Shown in pieces: positions 20,676 to 28,546 of a stretch of 35,544 bases of DNA (within the stretch, counting starts at the first letter, position 1; each line of letters begins with the position of its first letter). The notes below the pieces were generated by a model. That model saw only the letters and a program-made list of their open reading frames with translations. It did not search any database and had not been told where the DNA came from. Source of the DNA: Gammaproteobacteria bacterium (GTDB lineage Bacteria > Pseudomonadota > Gammaproteobacteria > SG8-11). Location: the NCBI GenBank assembly GCA_024641505.1, contig JAHECY010000037.1, forward strand, positions 1 through 35,544, read 5' to 3'. The position numbers were made by a program, and so were the translations under genes.

Positions 20676-20923
20676 GATGAATCTCCTGTTGCTGATGATT
20701 CTGGGGAATATAGCTGTTCTTGATGGAATCGGAACAATTCGACGAAATAAATGATGAAGGATGCTACTGCGGTCTATGCTACTGCAGAGTCCGCGCGGAT
20801 TCCAGCGCGGCCGGTAAGCCGCGGCAAATTGTCATCCTGACTTGCGCTAAAATACCGTATTAATATTAGTTCTGGATTAATGTCCGCGTTGCCGGCGCGA
20901 TATTGTTGTCACCGGGCAAGCGT

Positions 20924-21400
20924 TTACAGCGGCTTCACCCGGAACAATGCCACTTCCACCGACGTTACTACAACCCGGGTGCCGGCGGCGATTTCCTGGA
21001 TGCCGGTCTCATGATCGATTTCCACACGCCACTCGATACCGGAGTAACGTTTATGACCTGGCACGGTCACGCTGATCGCCTGTTCCAGAGTGAATTCCAG
21101 TCCCACCAAATCACTGCTATTGTCTTTCTTAATTGCTTCCTTGCCCTGCAGGCTTTGCAGGGGTTTCCAGAGCAGCGCGGAACTGAGACCGGTGCTGATG
21201 CCGAAGCCGGCGATACCGGCGAGCCAGGTCTCCGGCAGGGCGCCCGCCAGCATCAATAAGCCGGTAATCAAGGCGCCCAATCCGGCAAACAGCAGCACCA
21301 CTGTGGTAAATCCCAGGAGCAGCGCCTCCACCGCCAGCAACGCGAAGCCGGTGGTGATCCAGAATTCCGCCAGGTGGCTGTTGATGTAGGCCGCGATCAT
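20924..21400 (-). CDS. NfeD-family membrane protein
   Basis: The 158-residue protein has three or four membrane helices in the first 85 residues and a C-terminal OB-fold domain (LVGLEFTLEQAISVTVPGHKRYSGIEWRVEID ... GTRVVVTSVEVALFRVKP), typical of short NfeD proteins (YbbK/YuaF type without the protease domain). It overlaps the SPFH gene upstream by 4 nt, so the two are translationally coupled. NfeD and SPFH proteins act together in membrane-domain organisation or protein quality control; the exact task in this organism is not known. Confidence 0.9.
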   Translation of the reverse strand: MIAAYINSHLAEFWITTGFALLAVEALLLGFTTVVLLFAGLGALITGLLMLAGALPETWLAGIAGFGISTGLSSALLWKPLQSLQGKEAIKKDNSSDLVGLEFTLEQAISVTVPGHKRYSGIEWRVEIDHETGIQEIAAGTRVVVTSVEVALFRVKPL

Positions 21401-22356
21401 CTTGCGTTGCTACTCTCTGGCCGGTTATTCATGGCGTTGATGATCGCCATGGCTTCGGCGACAACTTTAGAAGCGTTGGTGTCGCCGTCCGGCAGCAACA
21501 CCACCGAGGATTCCCGTGCGATGGCTTCGCGTGCCTGGATGGCCTTGCCCGCCAGTTCCAGCTGGATTGCCTTCTGCCCGGTTTCGGAAATGGCGATCTT
21601 GCCAATGACGTCCAGGGCCTTGGCCTTGGCTTCGGCGACGGCGAGAATGGCCTGGGCTTCACCCTCGGCTTTTAGAATTTGCTCGGCTTTGATGGCCTCC
21701 GCACCCAATACCCGCGATTGTTTTTCGCCTTCCGCGACATTGATGGCGGATTGCCGTTGACCTTCGGATTCCAGAATGACGGCGCGCTTTTCGCGCTCAG
21801 CCTTCATTTGTCGTTCCATGGCTTCGAGCACCGAGCGTGGTGGTTCGATATCCTTGATTTCGTACCGCAATACCTGTACCCCCCAGGGGACGGCGGCGTC
21901 ATTGATCGCGGCGACGATATTGATGTTGAGGCTGTCCCGTTCTTCGAAGGTTTTGTCGAGCTGCATTTTGCCGATTTCGCTGCGCATGGTGGTTTGCGCG
22001 AGCTGAGTCACCGCATAAATATAATTTTCCACGCCATAGGAAGCTTTGTAAGGGTCCAGTACTTTCAGATACAGCACACCATCCACCAGCAGGGAGATAT
22101 TGTCCTTGGTAATGGCGGCTTGGCGCTGGACATCGACGGCCTGCTCTTTCAGGGTGCGGCGGTACGCCACTTTGTCGATGAACGGCATCAGGAAGTTGAG
22201 ACCGGCGTCCATGGTTTTATTGTATTTGCCAAAACGCTCGACCACGAAGGTGGTGTTTTGCGGCACGAAGCGCAGGGATGCTTTGACAAAGACGATGGAC
22301 AGTATCGCCAGGCCGGTCCAAAAACTGAAAATAAGTCCTAAAAACTCTTCAAGCAT
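21397..22356 (-). CDS. SPFH/band 7 (stomatin-like, QmcA-type) protein
   Basis: The 319-residue protein has an N-terminal membrane helix (about 7-28), the SPFH domain (NTTFVVERFGKYNKTMDAGLNFLMPFIDKVAYRRTLKEQAVDV), the conserved GVQVLRYEIKDIEPPRSVLEAMERQMKAEREKRA, and a long Ala/Glu-rich coiled coil (about 190-265). This matches E. coli QmcA and paraslipins, which form large ring-shaped membrane assemblies. The ATG is preceded by GAGGATATAACC. It forms a two-gene operon with the NfeD gene. Confidence 0.93.
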   Translation of the reverse strand: MLEEFLGLIFSFWTGLAILSIVFVKASLRFVPQNTTFVVERFGKYNKTMDAGLNFLMPFIDKVAYRRTLKEQAVDVQRQAAITKDNISLLVDGVLYLKVLDPYKASYGVENYIYAVTQLAQTTMRSEIGKMQLDKTFEERDSLNINIVAAINDAAVPWGVQVLRYEIKDIEPPRSVLEAMERQMKAEREKRAVILESEGQRQSAINVAEGEKQSRVLGAEAIKAEQILKAEGEAQAILAVAEAKAKALDVIGKIAISETGQKAIQLELAGKAIQAREAIARESSVVLLPDGDTNASKVVAEAMAIINAMNNRPESSNAR

Positions 22357-22689
22357 GGTTATATCCTCGTTTATTCTTTTTGCGCCATGATTACTGCCGC
22401 CAATTTACTACGTGAGGCGGATGGCTGCCAGGGTTATTGCTTCTGTGCGCAGCGTTATGAAGGAAGAAGGGATAAATACCAGGGAAACCGACAGGAACAA
22501 AAACGGAAATCAGTAAATTGACAGCAAGGGGAAAAAAGCAGGATTCAGATTAGGGCAGAATTGGGGTGGGCTCGGCGAGAGAATACAGAGCTGGCCAGCG
22601 TCCGGCACTCACCCGAGAATACCGAACACTGACCACATTAAAATCAAAAATATCGTTGTGGGTACTGGGTACCGACCACAATCGGAGGA
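22357..22689. other. Intergenic region upstream of the SPFH gene
   Basis: This 333-nt stretch must hold the minus-strand promoter of the SPFH-NfeD operon and the 3' end of the Gly/Met peptide transcript. I find no clear -35/-10 pair. A palindromic GGGTACTGGGTACC segment (22661-22674) could form a small hairpin after the peptide gene, but it has no strong T-run. Confidence 0.35.
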
Positions 22690-22833
22690 CTACATCCCGC
22701 CGCCGCCGCCACCCATACCGCCGCCACCGCCGCCCATACCGCCGCCGCCCATGCCGCCGCCGCCCATACCGCCGCCGCCCATACCGCCGCCGCCCATTCC
22801 ACCGCCCATTCCACCGCCCATTCCACCGCCCAT
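22690..22833 (-). CDS. 47-residue peptide made only of Gly and Met
   Basis: From ATG (22831-22833) the product is 47 residues with only two amino acids: 10 Met and 37 Gly. Met occurs after 3, 3, 3, 4, 4, 4, 4, 6 and 6 Gly, so spacing grows in steps toward the C-terminus, which is also Met. A perfect AAGGAG (complement of 22841-22846) lies 7 nt before the ATG, arguing for real translation; the frame continues upstream to 22890 but the site favours the short form. It has no signal peptide. Its function is unknown. Possible ideas are a metal-binding (thioether) or structural peptide, or just an expanded simple repeat. It lies 213 nt downstream of the His-rich membrane protein on the same strand. 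Confidence 0.6.
   Translation of the reverse strand: MGGGMGGGMGGGMGGGGMGGGGMGGGGMGGGGMGGGGGGMGGGGGGM
22693..22830. repeat. Simple-sequence tract of CCGCCGCCCAT-type units
   Basis: The coding region of the Gly/Met peptide is a tandem array of 12-, 15- and 21-bp units built from (CCN)n plus CAT on the plus strand. Units of the same class are nearly identical, so slippage or recombination can change copy number in frame. Confidence 0.8.
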
Positions 22834-23046
22834 AACACGACTCCTTATAACAGTTTGACTCATCAACTCAGTTGCTGCACTAGCAAGCAACGACCTGGGG
22901 TTAGTTAAACAGGTTCATATTAACTACAAGTGATGGGTTTATTACCCGGGGCTTACCTAAAAATTACAGGGCCTTACAGATACCTTACGGAAATCTTAAC
23001 GATTTTTTTAATGCAATGATAATAAAGGAAAAATGAAGAAATTCAT

Positions 23047-24240
23047 CTAATGGAACAGGAGCTCTTTGACGTCCCTGTTTTTAAACCGCCACAGGACATT
23101 GTCGATGAAATAGTGGTGAATGTTGATGAAGGCGAGAAACGCGATCAGAAAGAAGCTGACGCCGTTATTAGCGCGCGTATCAAGTGTGCGATCCAGGCCA
23201 CTGGGGAGATAATCAAAGGCGAGGTAACCAAGCAAGCACATGAGGCCAAAGAAAATGCCAAGCCGTAAATAGGCACGGGGACGTCGCGCGCGCTGATAAC
23301 GACTGCGTTCGACTTTGGCGACAAAGGGGAAGTATTGCAGGGAATGAAAAAAAGCGATCATGTAAAAATATTGCGGCTGTCCCGCCAAAGGAATATGCCA
23401 GGTCAACAAGGCCAGCATGGGCACCAGAAAATTGCCGCTGGGTATCATCCGGTGCTTCAGGTAGTTGCGGATCAGTAACACCACGATCGCAGCGAACATA
23501 AACCCAACAAGCACATAGCTCGCCTGAAACCAGACATAAGGCAAATTCAAACGGTGGATGGTGAGATTATAAAACGGGTAACTGCCTTCGGCGCAATTGC
23601 TGTACAACCAGGTCAGCCACCAGGTGCTGAGCAGGCTGTAGCGAATGAGGTTGCGTTCCAGCGTCGACAATCGGTAGTTATCCAGCTTGGCATACACCAT
23701 CATGCACCCAAAGGTTTGTTTGGCGTAGTGCCAGCCGACCGTAAAATACATCAATACTATCAAGTGCCCCAGGATTTCAGAGCCCAGGTTAGGATGCAAG
23801 CCGACACGGGTGCGTAATCCCAAGGCCGCAAACAGGCTATTGGTCCCGGTGATGAGCGCGCTATCAGCGATCGGGGTCTGGTAAAAAATCAGGCCCATCA
23901 GAATGAGTGCGAGCAGGGTGATGGGAACCGCGATCAATTGGAACCAGTTGTCCCGAATAAAGGGGCTGCCTTGAAAATAGGCCAGTTTGTAAGATGCCAT
24001 GAAGTGCGGATAGTTAACCCAGTAGGCGAGTACAAATGCAATGCCGGGGAGCGCCAGAGTTGCGGTCTGAACATTGCTGAACTGGCCTTGCAGGAAATAC
24101 GTGGGTATCCACAGCGCTATGCTCAGGCCGCCGAGCAGCAGGAAATCGAGGTTGCGTGATCCGAAAAGACAGGCCTTTTGTTCCTGGGGCAGGATGACCG
24201 GGCGGTCTAACGTTGCGGCGCTGGTATTTTCCATGGTCAT
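23047..24240 (-). CDS. Uncharacterised polytopic membrane protein with conserved-looking histidines
   Basis: The 397-residue protein has about nine or ten predicted membrane helices. Histidines lie in or next to helices in short motifs: NYPHF (H79), LGHL (H159), GWHYAKQTFG (H171), TWHIPL (H282), FFHSLQYFPF (H299) and NIHHYFIDNVLWR (H375, H376). This pattern could bind metal or heme, as in some membrane oxygenases, but I do not recognise the family and do not assign an activity. The C-terminus is basic and cytoplasmic-like (RFKNRDVKELLFH). The ATG at 24240 is followed two codons later by another ATG that could also serve. It diverges from the DUF2251-like gene. Confidence 0.72.
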   Translation of the reverse strand: MTMENTSAATLDRPVILPQEQKACLFGSRNLDFLLLGGLSIALWIPTYFLQGQFSNVQTATLALPGIAFVLAYWVNYPHFMASYKLAYFQGSPFIRDNWFQLIAVPITLLALILMGLIFYQTPIADSALITGTNSLFAALGLRTRVGLHPNLGSEILGHLIVLMYFTVGWHYAKQTFGCMMVYAKLDNYRLSTLERNLIRYSLLSTWWLTWLYSNCAEGSYPFYNLTIHRLNLPYVWFQASYVLVGFMFAAIVVLLIRNYLKHRMIPSGNFLVPMLALLTWHIPLAGQPQYFYMIAFFHSLQYFPFVAKVERSRYQRARRPRAYLRLGIFFGLMCLLGYLAFDYLPSGLDRTLDTRANNGVSFFLIAFLAFINIHHYFIDNVLWRFKNRDVKELLFH

Positions 24241-24254
24241 GTTCCGCTTGTTTA

Positions 24255-24282
24255 TTGATCAGTATCCATTGCAGATTATGAT
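24255..24282 (+). promoter_or_regulatory. Likely promoter of the secreted DUF2251-like gene
   Basis: TTGATC (24255-24260) and TATGAT (24277-24282) are 16 nt apart. Transcription would begin near 24289, leaving a short leader to the GTG at 24316. It lies in the 75-nt gap between two divergent genes. Confidence 0.45.
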
Positions 24283-24315
24283 ACCATTAAGCCGGTTAAT
24301 TGTTGGAGTCTTCCT

Positions 24316-24843
24316 GTGGATTATTTCAAGGAAATGGGTGCAATTATCGCCAAACGGTGTCTGTCACAGGTAGTTCTCATGCCACTGGCGGTGCTGTGTT
24401 TTGGGGTCAGCGTATCGGTGGTCGCCAAAACCCTCACCATTCCCGACTCCGCCATCCGTCTGCATGAAACCGTATATGTGGGCAAGCCGATCTATCTGGA
24501 AAGCAAATCGCCCTCGGCAGCGTTTTCCGTGGTGTTCGAGGAGGATGGCAAGGTGGCTTATCTCTATGGCCTGAGTCTGGGAGAGCAGGGTGGTTCGATC
24601 CTGGATATGCTGCATATTTATGATGTTGGGAATGTGCGTGAACAAAACCTGGTCTCCGACTTGAAGATCGTCTGGTCCGCGGATGGTGATAAAGCATTAT
24701 TGCTGTTGAATGACTTCCCGCATGCGGCATTTGATTTCGCGGGCAAGCGGGGTTACTGTCGAAACAACTACCCGCCGCCCAACGCTGACTGGACGGATTT
24801 CAGCCATGAATGGCAGGATGAGGTACTGAAGCTATTTATGTAA
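24316..24843 (+). CDS. Secreted hypothetical protein, DUF2251-like
   Basis: The 175-residue protein starts at GTG (TGGAG 7 nt upstream) and has a signal-like hydrophobic segment (about 16-35) ending near VSVVAKT. The mature part reads VVFEEDGKVAYLYGLSL ... ILDMLHIYDVGNV ... LKIVWSADGDKALLLLNDFPHAAFDFAGKRGYCRNNYPPP, which I recall as the pattern of the uncharacterised DUF2251 family; this is from memory and not verified. No function is known. It stands alone between a divergent and a convergent gene. Confidence 0.72.
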   Translation: MDYFKEMGAIIAKRCLSQVVLMPLAVLCFGVSVSVVAKTLTIPDSAIRLHETVYVGKPIYLESKSPSAAFSVVFEEDGKVAYLYGLSLGEQGGSILDMLHIYDVGNVREQNLVSDLKIVWSADGDKALLLLNDFPHAAFDFAGKRGYCRNNYPPPNADWTDFSHEWQDEVLKLFM

Positions 24844-24898
24844 ACGCCCGACCCGTTCGGGAGGTAGTTTACAAGCGCTTGTTGGGTAGGGGTGCTGC

Positions 24899-25123
24899 TT
24901 ACTGTTGCCAGGACATTAAGTCGCTGCTTGGCATCCAGGTGTGCTTGTTCAGGTCCAGTTTGTTCCAGTCCTCGACGCTAACGCATTGGGAAGTACCTTC
25001 CAGATATTCAATCAATACTGCCATGAGTTTGCCTTGCGTATAACTCAGCATGCGCACTTTGATGAGCTTGCCGGTGGGATTGACATACCAGGTATTGGCG
25101 GTAGGGAGAACTTGTGTAGACAT
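24899..25123 (-). CDS. Small hypothetical protein
   Basis: This encodes 74 residues beginning MSTQVLPTANTWYVNPTGKLIKVRML. It appears to be a small soluble beta-rich protein (about 5-50) with a C-terminal WNKLDLNKHTWMPSSDLMSW tail and one Cys. An AGGATAAAGGG sequence precedes the ATG. I do not recognise the family. Normal amino-acid composition and isolated position between convergent genes support a real gene. Confidence 0.6.
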   Translation of the reverse strand: MSTQVLPTANTWYVNPTGKLIKVRMLSYTQGKLMAVLIEYLEGTSQCVSVEDWNKLDLNKHTWMPSSDLMSWQQ

Positions 25124-25363
25124 GCCCTTTATCCTGAAATAGTGTATGTTAAATAACCGTAAATAACTTAAAACAATAGAGGGTATTTTACACTGTTTAA
25201 CAGATTATGGGCACTATTTGTAAATAAGATTATGTTATATCCAATGAACTAGAGCGGGTATTGCCCGCGCCAGTCAAAGGTTCCCGTTTCACCGGATACG
25301 CGACCCGGGGCGCTGTCCGTCGATACGGTGATGCTGATGATATCTGCTTGCGCGGTCGTTTTG

Positions 25364-25891
25364 TTAGAGGGGTGCCAGAAAGCACACCTGGGGTTCTTGT
25401 CCGTCGGATTGCACCATGAAGCGCACCGGTACGCCGGGACACAGGGACTTGAAGCCATCGCCCATCACATGATATTCGTCGAAATAATAGCGTTTGCCGG
25501 CGGTAGTGGTGATATAGCCAAAACCCTTGTCCAACGCCAATTCACTGACCCTGGCGGGTGGTTCTATTGACGCGTTGTGCTGATGTTTCAGTTGTTGGTA
25601 GTACTGTTGCAGCAAGCGTTGTACCGCGGTAAAGGCTTTCTTGATGGTGGGTAATGGATCCAGCGCCAGTGAGTATTTGACGGCAAACTGCCTGCCGGGA
25701 ATCTGGATATTAATGATCATCAGGTAGGTTTTCTTGTCCACCGGATCGGGTTCGGACATTTTGACCTCTACATGACAGCGCATGATATTTTTAAACGTAC
25801 TGCTCAGCTTGCTGGCTCTTTCCTCAACTGCGCTTTCGATGGTGTGCAGCAGCGAGATATTACGACAGGTAATCTGGAGAGGTAGAATCAT
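25364..25891 (-). CDS. Ribosome-hibernation-factor-like (HPF/RaiA) domain fused to a cold-shock domain
   Basis: The 175-residue protein joins an S30AE/HPF-like domain (about 1-105: LPLQITCRNISLLHTIESAVEERASKLS ... YLMIINIQIPGRQFAVKYSL) to a C-terminal cold-shock-like OB domain (about 112-170: VSELALDKGFGYITTT ... RYYFDEYHVMGDGFKSLCPGVPVRFMVQ). HPF/RaiA proteins bind the 30S decoding site and stall or protect ribosomes; cold-shock domains bind single-stranded RNA. The fusion suggests a ribosome- or RNA-binding stress protein. The residue order DKGFGYI replaces the usual KGFGFI RNA-binding motif with little change. GAGGAG lies 8 nt before the ATG. Confidence 0.83.
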   Translation of the reverse strand: MILPLQITCRNISLLHTIESAVEERASKLSSTFKNIMRCHVEVKMSEPDPVDKKTYLMIINIQIPGRQFAVKYSLALDPLPTIKKAFTAVQRLLQQYYQQLKHQHNASIEPPARVSELALDKGFGYITTTAGKRYYFDEYHVMGDGFKSLCPGVPVRFMVQSDGQEPQVCFLAPL

Positions 25892-25999
25892 GGGGTGTTC
25901 TCCTCAATCGTTATGGTTGTCTTGGGTCTGGTTATCGATCAATAACAAGCGGGTACGCGAATCGACGCTATGGATTAAAGCTAGCATAGTTTCGGGAAT

Positions 26000-26025
26000 A
26001 CACAAAGGGGTGAAATGAAACCCCT
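26000..26025 (-). terminator. Possible terminator of the DUF5658-like gene
   Basis: Read on the minus strand, AGGGGT-TTCATTTC-ACCCCT (26006-26025) is followed by TTGTGT. It lies 13 nt after the stop of the membrane protein gene. The T-run is imperfect. Confidence 0.5.
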
Positions 26026-26038
26026 GCCAGTATCTTTG

Positions 26039-26548
26039 TTAGAGATGTGGATAAATTTCCATCAAGGAGCCTGGCCAGATACTCAGCTCATAGCTCACCA
26101 GTACGGAGTAAATCGCCAGGAAACCGTATATCAAATAACGTATTTTAATCATTTTAAATATTTTCAGCTTGCTGTATGCCACTAATATAAACAGGCTCAG
26201 GGCGGTAAGAGTGTATTTAATGGCGAAGAAACCAAACAGGCTATTGCGGATCAGGTAATCCATCAGGTGATTAAGTTCAGCTCCGCCACGTTCCAGCAGC
26301 ATCAGTGTGTAATGGGCGTCAAAAACGCACAGCAAGACAATAACGATAGTTGACCAAAATAGATGCGGTTCGTGGTAATCCGTGTGGTGCAGGTGGCTGC
26401 CATCCTGGTCGCGGCGGATGGCCTTGCGACGGCCCATCAGTGCGTGAACATTCATGTGGCTGGCTTTGGTGCGTCGTTCCACGCGGCCGCGCTTGTTCTC
26501 AGGCAAATAACCTTCAGCACTGCATAAAACACTAGTGTTCTCGTTCAT
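26039..26548 (-). CDS. Small membrane protein, DUF5658-like
   Basis: From ATG 26548 the protein has 169 residues (the frame extends upstream to 26614). A basic, hydrophilic N-terminus of about 75 residues (KRGRVERRTKASH, MGRRKAIRRDQDG) precedes three or four membrane helices: FWSTIVIVLLCVFDAHYTLMLLERGGAELNHLMDYLI, FFAIKYTLTALSLFILVAY and IYGFLAIYSVLVSYELSIW. The D-A-x-x-T, E-x-N and C-terminal Y features resemble uncharacterised DUF5658 proteins (from memory, unverified). Start choice is uncertain because no candidate has a good ribosome binding site. Confidence 0.65.
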   Translation of the reverse strand: MNENTSVLCSAEGYLPENKRGRVERRTKASHMNVHALMGRRKAIRRDQDGSHLHHTDYHEPHLFWSTIVIVLLCVFDAHYTLMLLERGGAELNHLMDYLIRNSLFGFFAIKYTLTALSLFILVAYSKLKIFKMIKIRYLIYGFLAIYSVLVSYELSIWPGSLMEIYPHL

Positions 26549-26673
26549 CAGGACATCCACATGGTTATTATAGGAATTATTTAACATAATAATTGGTGGA
26601 GTCAGTATATCCATTTGCGTGACGATTCAAAATTGGATTTTCTGATATCGTGACGATGCTTGACCACAAACGC

Positions 26674-27288
26674 TTATATCCACCGCCCTGCCCATTTGCG
26701 GGACAGCCTTTGCCACAAGGTTTCGGTTTCAGCGCCAAAGATTTCCACGGGGTCCGCCAGAATGACTGTCCAGTCGCCCCGGGCAATTTCATTTTCCAGT
26801 TGCTGCGGCATCCATCCGGCATAGCCAGAATAGGTTTGTACCTTCTTATCCTCGCCAGAGGAGTTCGCCAGCGCCGATTTCAATCCCGCCATGCCGGCAC
26901 CCAGGAAGACATCTCGAAACACATGTATGCCCCCATCGGGCGGGGTGGCGGCCCGCGCCAGAAACACTATGGCCATGGGGTGTACGGGCCCGCCCAGATA
27001 GATACGCGCGTCGTCCACCTGTGTCATGTCCTTGAGTTCCGGTAGCACCTCCGCCAATGGCAGATCGGTCGGTCGGTTAATGGCGAGACCCATGGCGCCA
27101 CTTGCGCCATGCTCGGTGATCAAGATGACGGTTTTTTCAAAACTGGTGCCGTGCAGGTTGGCAGTCGCAACCAGGAATACACCTTTTTGTAGGGTGATCG
27201 GTGAGGCATCGGCGTGCTGGTTGATCAGGCTGAGGGTTAGGCCAAGGCAAATCGTGATTGAAAATAGCAACGCTTTAATGGCAGGCAC
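26674..27288 (-). CDS. YqgE/AlgH-family protein with a signal peptide
   Basis: The core matches YqgE/AlgH (KGVFLVATANLHGTSFEKTVILITEHGASGAMGLAINRPTDLPLAEVLPEL ... IYLGGPVHPMAIVFL ... YSGYAGWMPQQLENEIARGDWTVI). Standard YqgE is a cytoplasmic protein of about 185 residues. Here, starting at GTG 27288 (GAGGA 7 nt upstream), the first 28 residues form a signal peptide (KALLFSITICLGLTLSLINQHADA), so the product is probably exported. The frame is open further upstream to 27372, but the added part has no supporting site. Function of the family is not settled. Confidence 0.85.
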   Translation of the reverse strand: MPAIKALLFSITICLGLTLSLINQHADASPITLQKGVFLVATANLHGTSFEKTVILITEHGASGAMGLAINRPTDLPLAEVLPELKDMTQVDDARIYLGGPVHPMAIVFLARAATPPDGGIHVFRDVFLGAGMAGLKSALANSSGEDKKVQTYSGYAGWMPQQLENEIARGDWTVILADPVEIFGAETETLWQRLSRKWAGRWI

Positions 27289-27515
27289 GGACACGTCCTC
27301 GAGTCTCGGCTGGTGGGTGGGAGTGATAAGGCTACTGTAATCCAAGCCTCCCGTGGATGCTATTGCTTTCAAAGTTGAACAGCGGCTGGCGATGCCATAC
27401 GGTAGATTTGTAAGCTTCGGTGCAATTCGGGGGGAATTGGCATGGAATTCGCTGGTTTTGTGCGCGTTTCAAGCAACGCAGGATCGAATTACATAAAAAA
27501 CTTCTGGAGGAAATT

Positions 27516-27911
27516 ATGGTTCCGCACTACGGAAATGGTCAGAACTTAAATAGTCGCGATGACAACCGGCAGAAAATTCAACTGGAAGAGGTCAATGGCT
27601 ACTTCGAGCTGGATTCCGAAGATGTTCACTTCGAGTCCACCATCGTCAACGATGTCTCGGTGTCCGGCGCGGGTATTGAGTTACCCGTACCTCTGGAAAT
27701 TGGCAGTACCGTGGCCCTGGTATTTACCGCCGGAGATTGGAGCATCAGCGTCGAGGGCCGTGTCGTATGGTGTAATACCGTCAGGGTCGATAGTCTGGAA
27801 CAAAACAAAACTGACTCTTTTCGCATGGGGATAAAATTCAACCCGGAAAATAACAACGAGAACGTGATGTTTTTCATGGCGTCGCGCGCCATCGTCAATC
27901 CCTTGGGCTAA
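27516..27911 (+). CDS. PilZ-domain protein, likely c-di-GMP binding
   Basis: The 131-residue protein contains both halves of the PilZ c-di-GMP site: RDDNR (RxxxR, residues 13-17) and NDVSVSG (DxSxxG, around 47-53), followed by the beta-barrel (GIELPVPLEIGSTVALVF ... SISVEGRVVWCN ... FRMGIKFNPEN). ATG 27516 is chosen because of GGAGG 5-6 nt upstream; the open frame reaches back to 27420. It is a stand-alone PilZ domain, so it should act as a c-di-GMP-dependent adaptor. No pilus, flagellar or cellulose genes lie nearby to show its target. Confidence 0.85.
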   Translation: MVPHYGNGQNLNSRDDNRQKIQLEEVNGYFELDSEDVHFESTIVNDVSVSGAGIELPVPLEIGSTVALVFTAGDWSISVEGRVVWCNTVRVDSLEQNKTDSFRMGIKFNPENNNENVMFFMASRAIVNPLG

Positions 27912-27931
27912 AAGACACTCCCGCCGGTGTG

Positions 27932-28387
27932 TTAAATACGATAACGGAGACCCACGACCATGTCGACGGCGAACGTGGTCTCCGGAATCACGCCGGCGCG
28001 GGGCCCGAATTCGCCGAAAAATTCCAGGGGCTTGTTCTCCAGCATATAAACGATACCCAGCGGAATGCGGATGCCGTAGATCGGGCTGCGTGATTTTTGA
28101 TAGCGTACATGCAAGCCGAAGCCATAATACACCGCCATGCTGCCGGTTTCCGCTTCCAGCATTTCGAAATCATGGGTGAGGACGTCGAGGTTTACCACGG
28201 CGCGCCGATCCCTGGTGGACCACTCATAGAACATGTCGTAGGCGGTAATATTGTCGACCCATTTCTTGAGGGTGATACCCGTGGGGGTGGGAGCCGCCAT
28301 GCCGATTGCCCATTCATCTTCCAGGGCATGGGCGGAGGTGAAGGCTGTCATTGCCAGGCAGAACGCAATAATCTTGCTCCAATACAT
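27932..28387 (-). CDS. Secreted beta-rich protein, probably a small outer-membrane barrel
   Basis: From ATG 28387 (AAGGAG 9 nt upstream) the protein has 151 residues, with a signal peptide MYWSKIIAFCLAMTAFTSAHA. The mature part has alternating hydrophobic segments and aromatic girdle residues and ends in GLRYRI, consistent with a small beta-barrel (WAIGMAAPTPTGITLKKW ... YGFGLHVRYQKSR ... GIRIPLGIVYMLE ... FGEFGPRAGVIPETTFAVDMVVGLRYRI). The ATG at 28396 is a possible alternative. I do not know its function. It is divergent from the next gene. Confidence 0.7.
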   Translation of the reverse strand: MYWSKIIAFCLAMTAFTSAHALEDEWAIGMAAPTPTGITLKKWVDNITAYDMFYEWSTRDRRAVVNLDVLTHDFEMLEAETGSMAVYYGFGLHVRYQKSRSPIYGIRIPLGIVYMLENKPLEFFGEFGPRAGVIPETTFAVDMVVGLRYRI

Positions 28388-28546
28388 AGGGTACATCTCC
28401 TTAAGAATCGGTGTGAGTCTCGGAAAATCCTTCAAACCAATGTTACACTTGCCCTGCGCAGCAGTGAGCGCCAGGTCACAGGTCAGCCGCGATGATACCA
28501 CTTCAGCGGCGCCGGATTGTTCCGGGATATGGGAAAAAGAGTCGTT

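Noticed and set aside
22693-22830. CRISPR-like array because of regular units
   Set aside because: Units are 12-21 bp simple repeats without unique spacers.
22658-22858. Proline-rich open frame on the plus strand opposite the Gly/Met peptide
   Set aside because: It is the antisense of the repeat. The Shine-Dalgarno sequence supports only the minus-strand frame.
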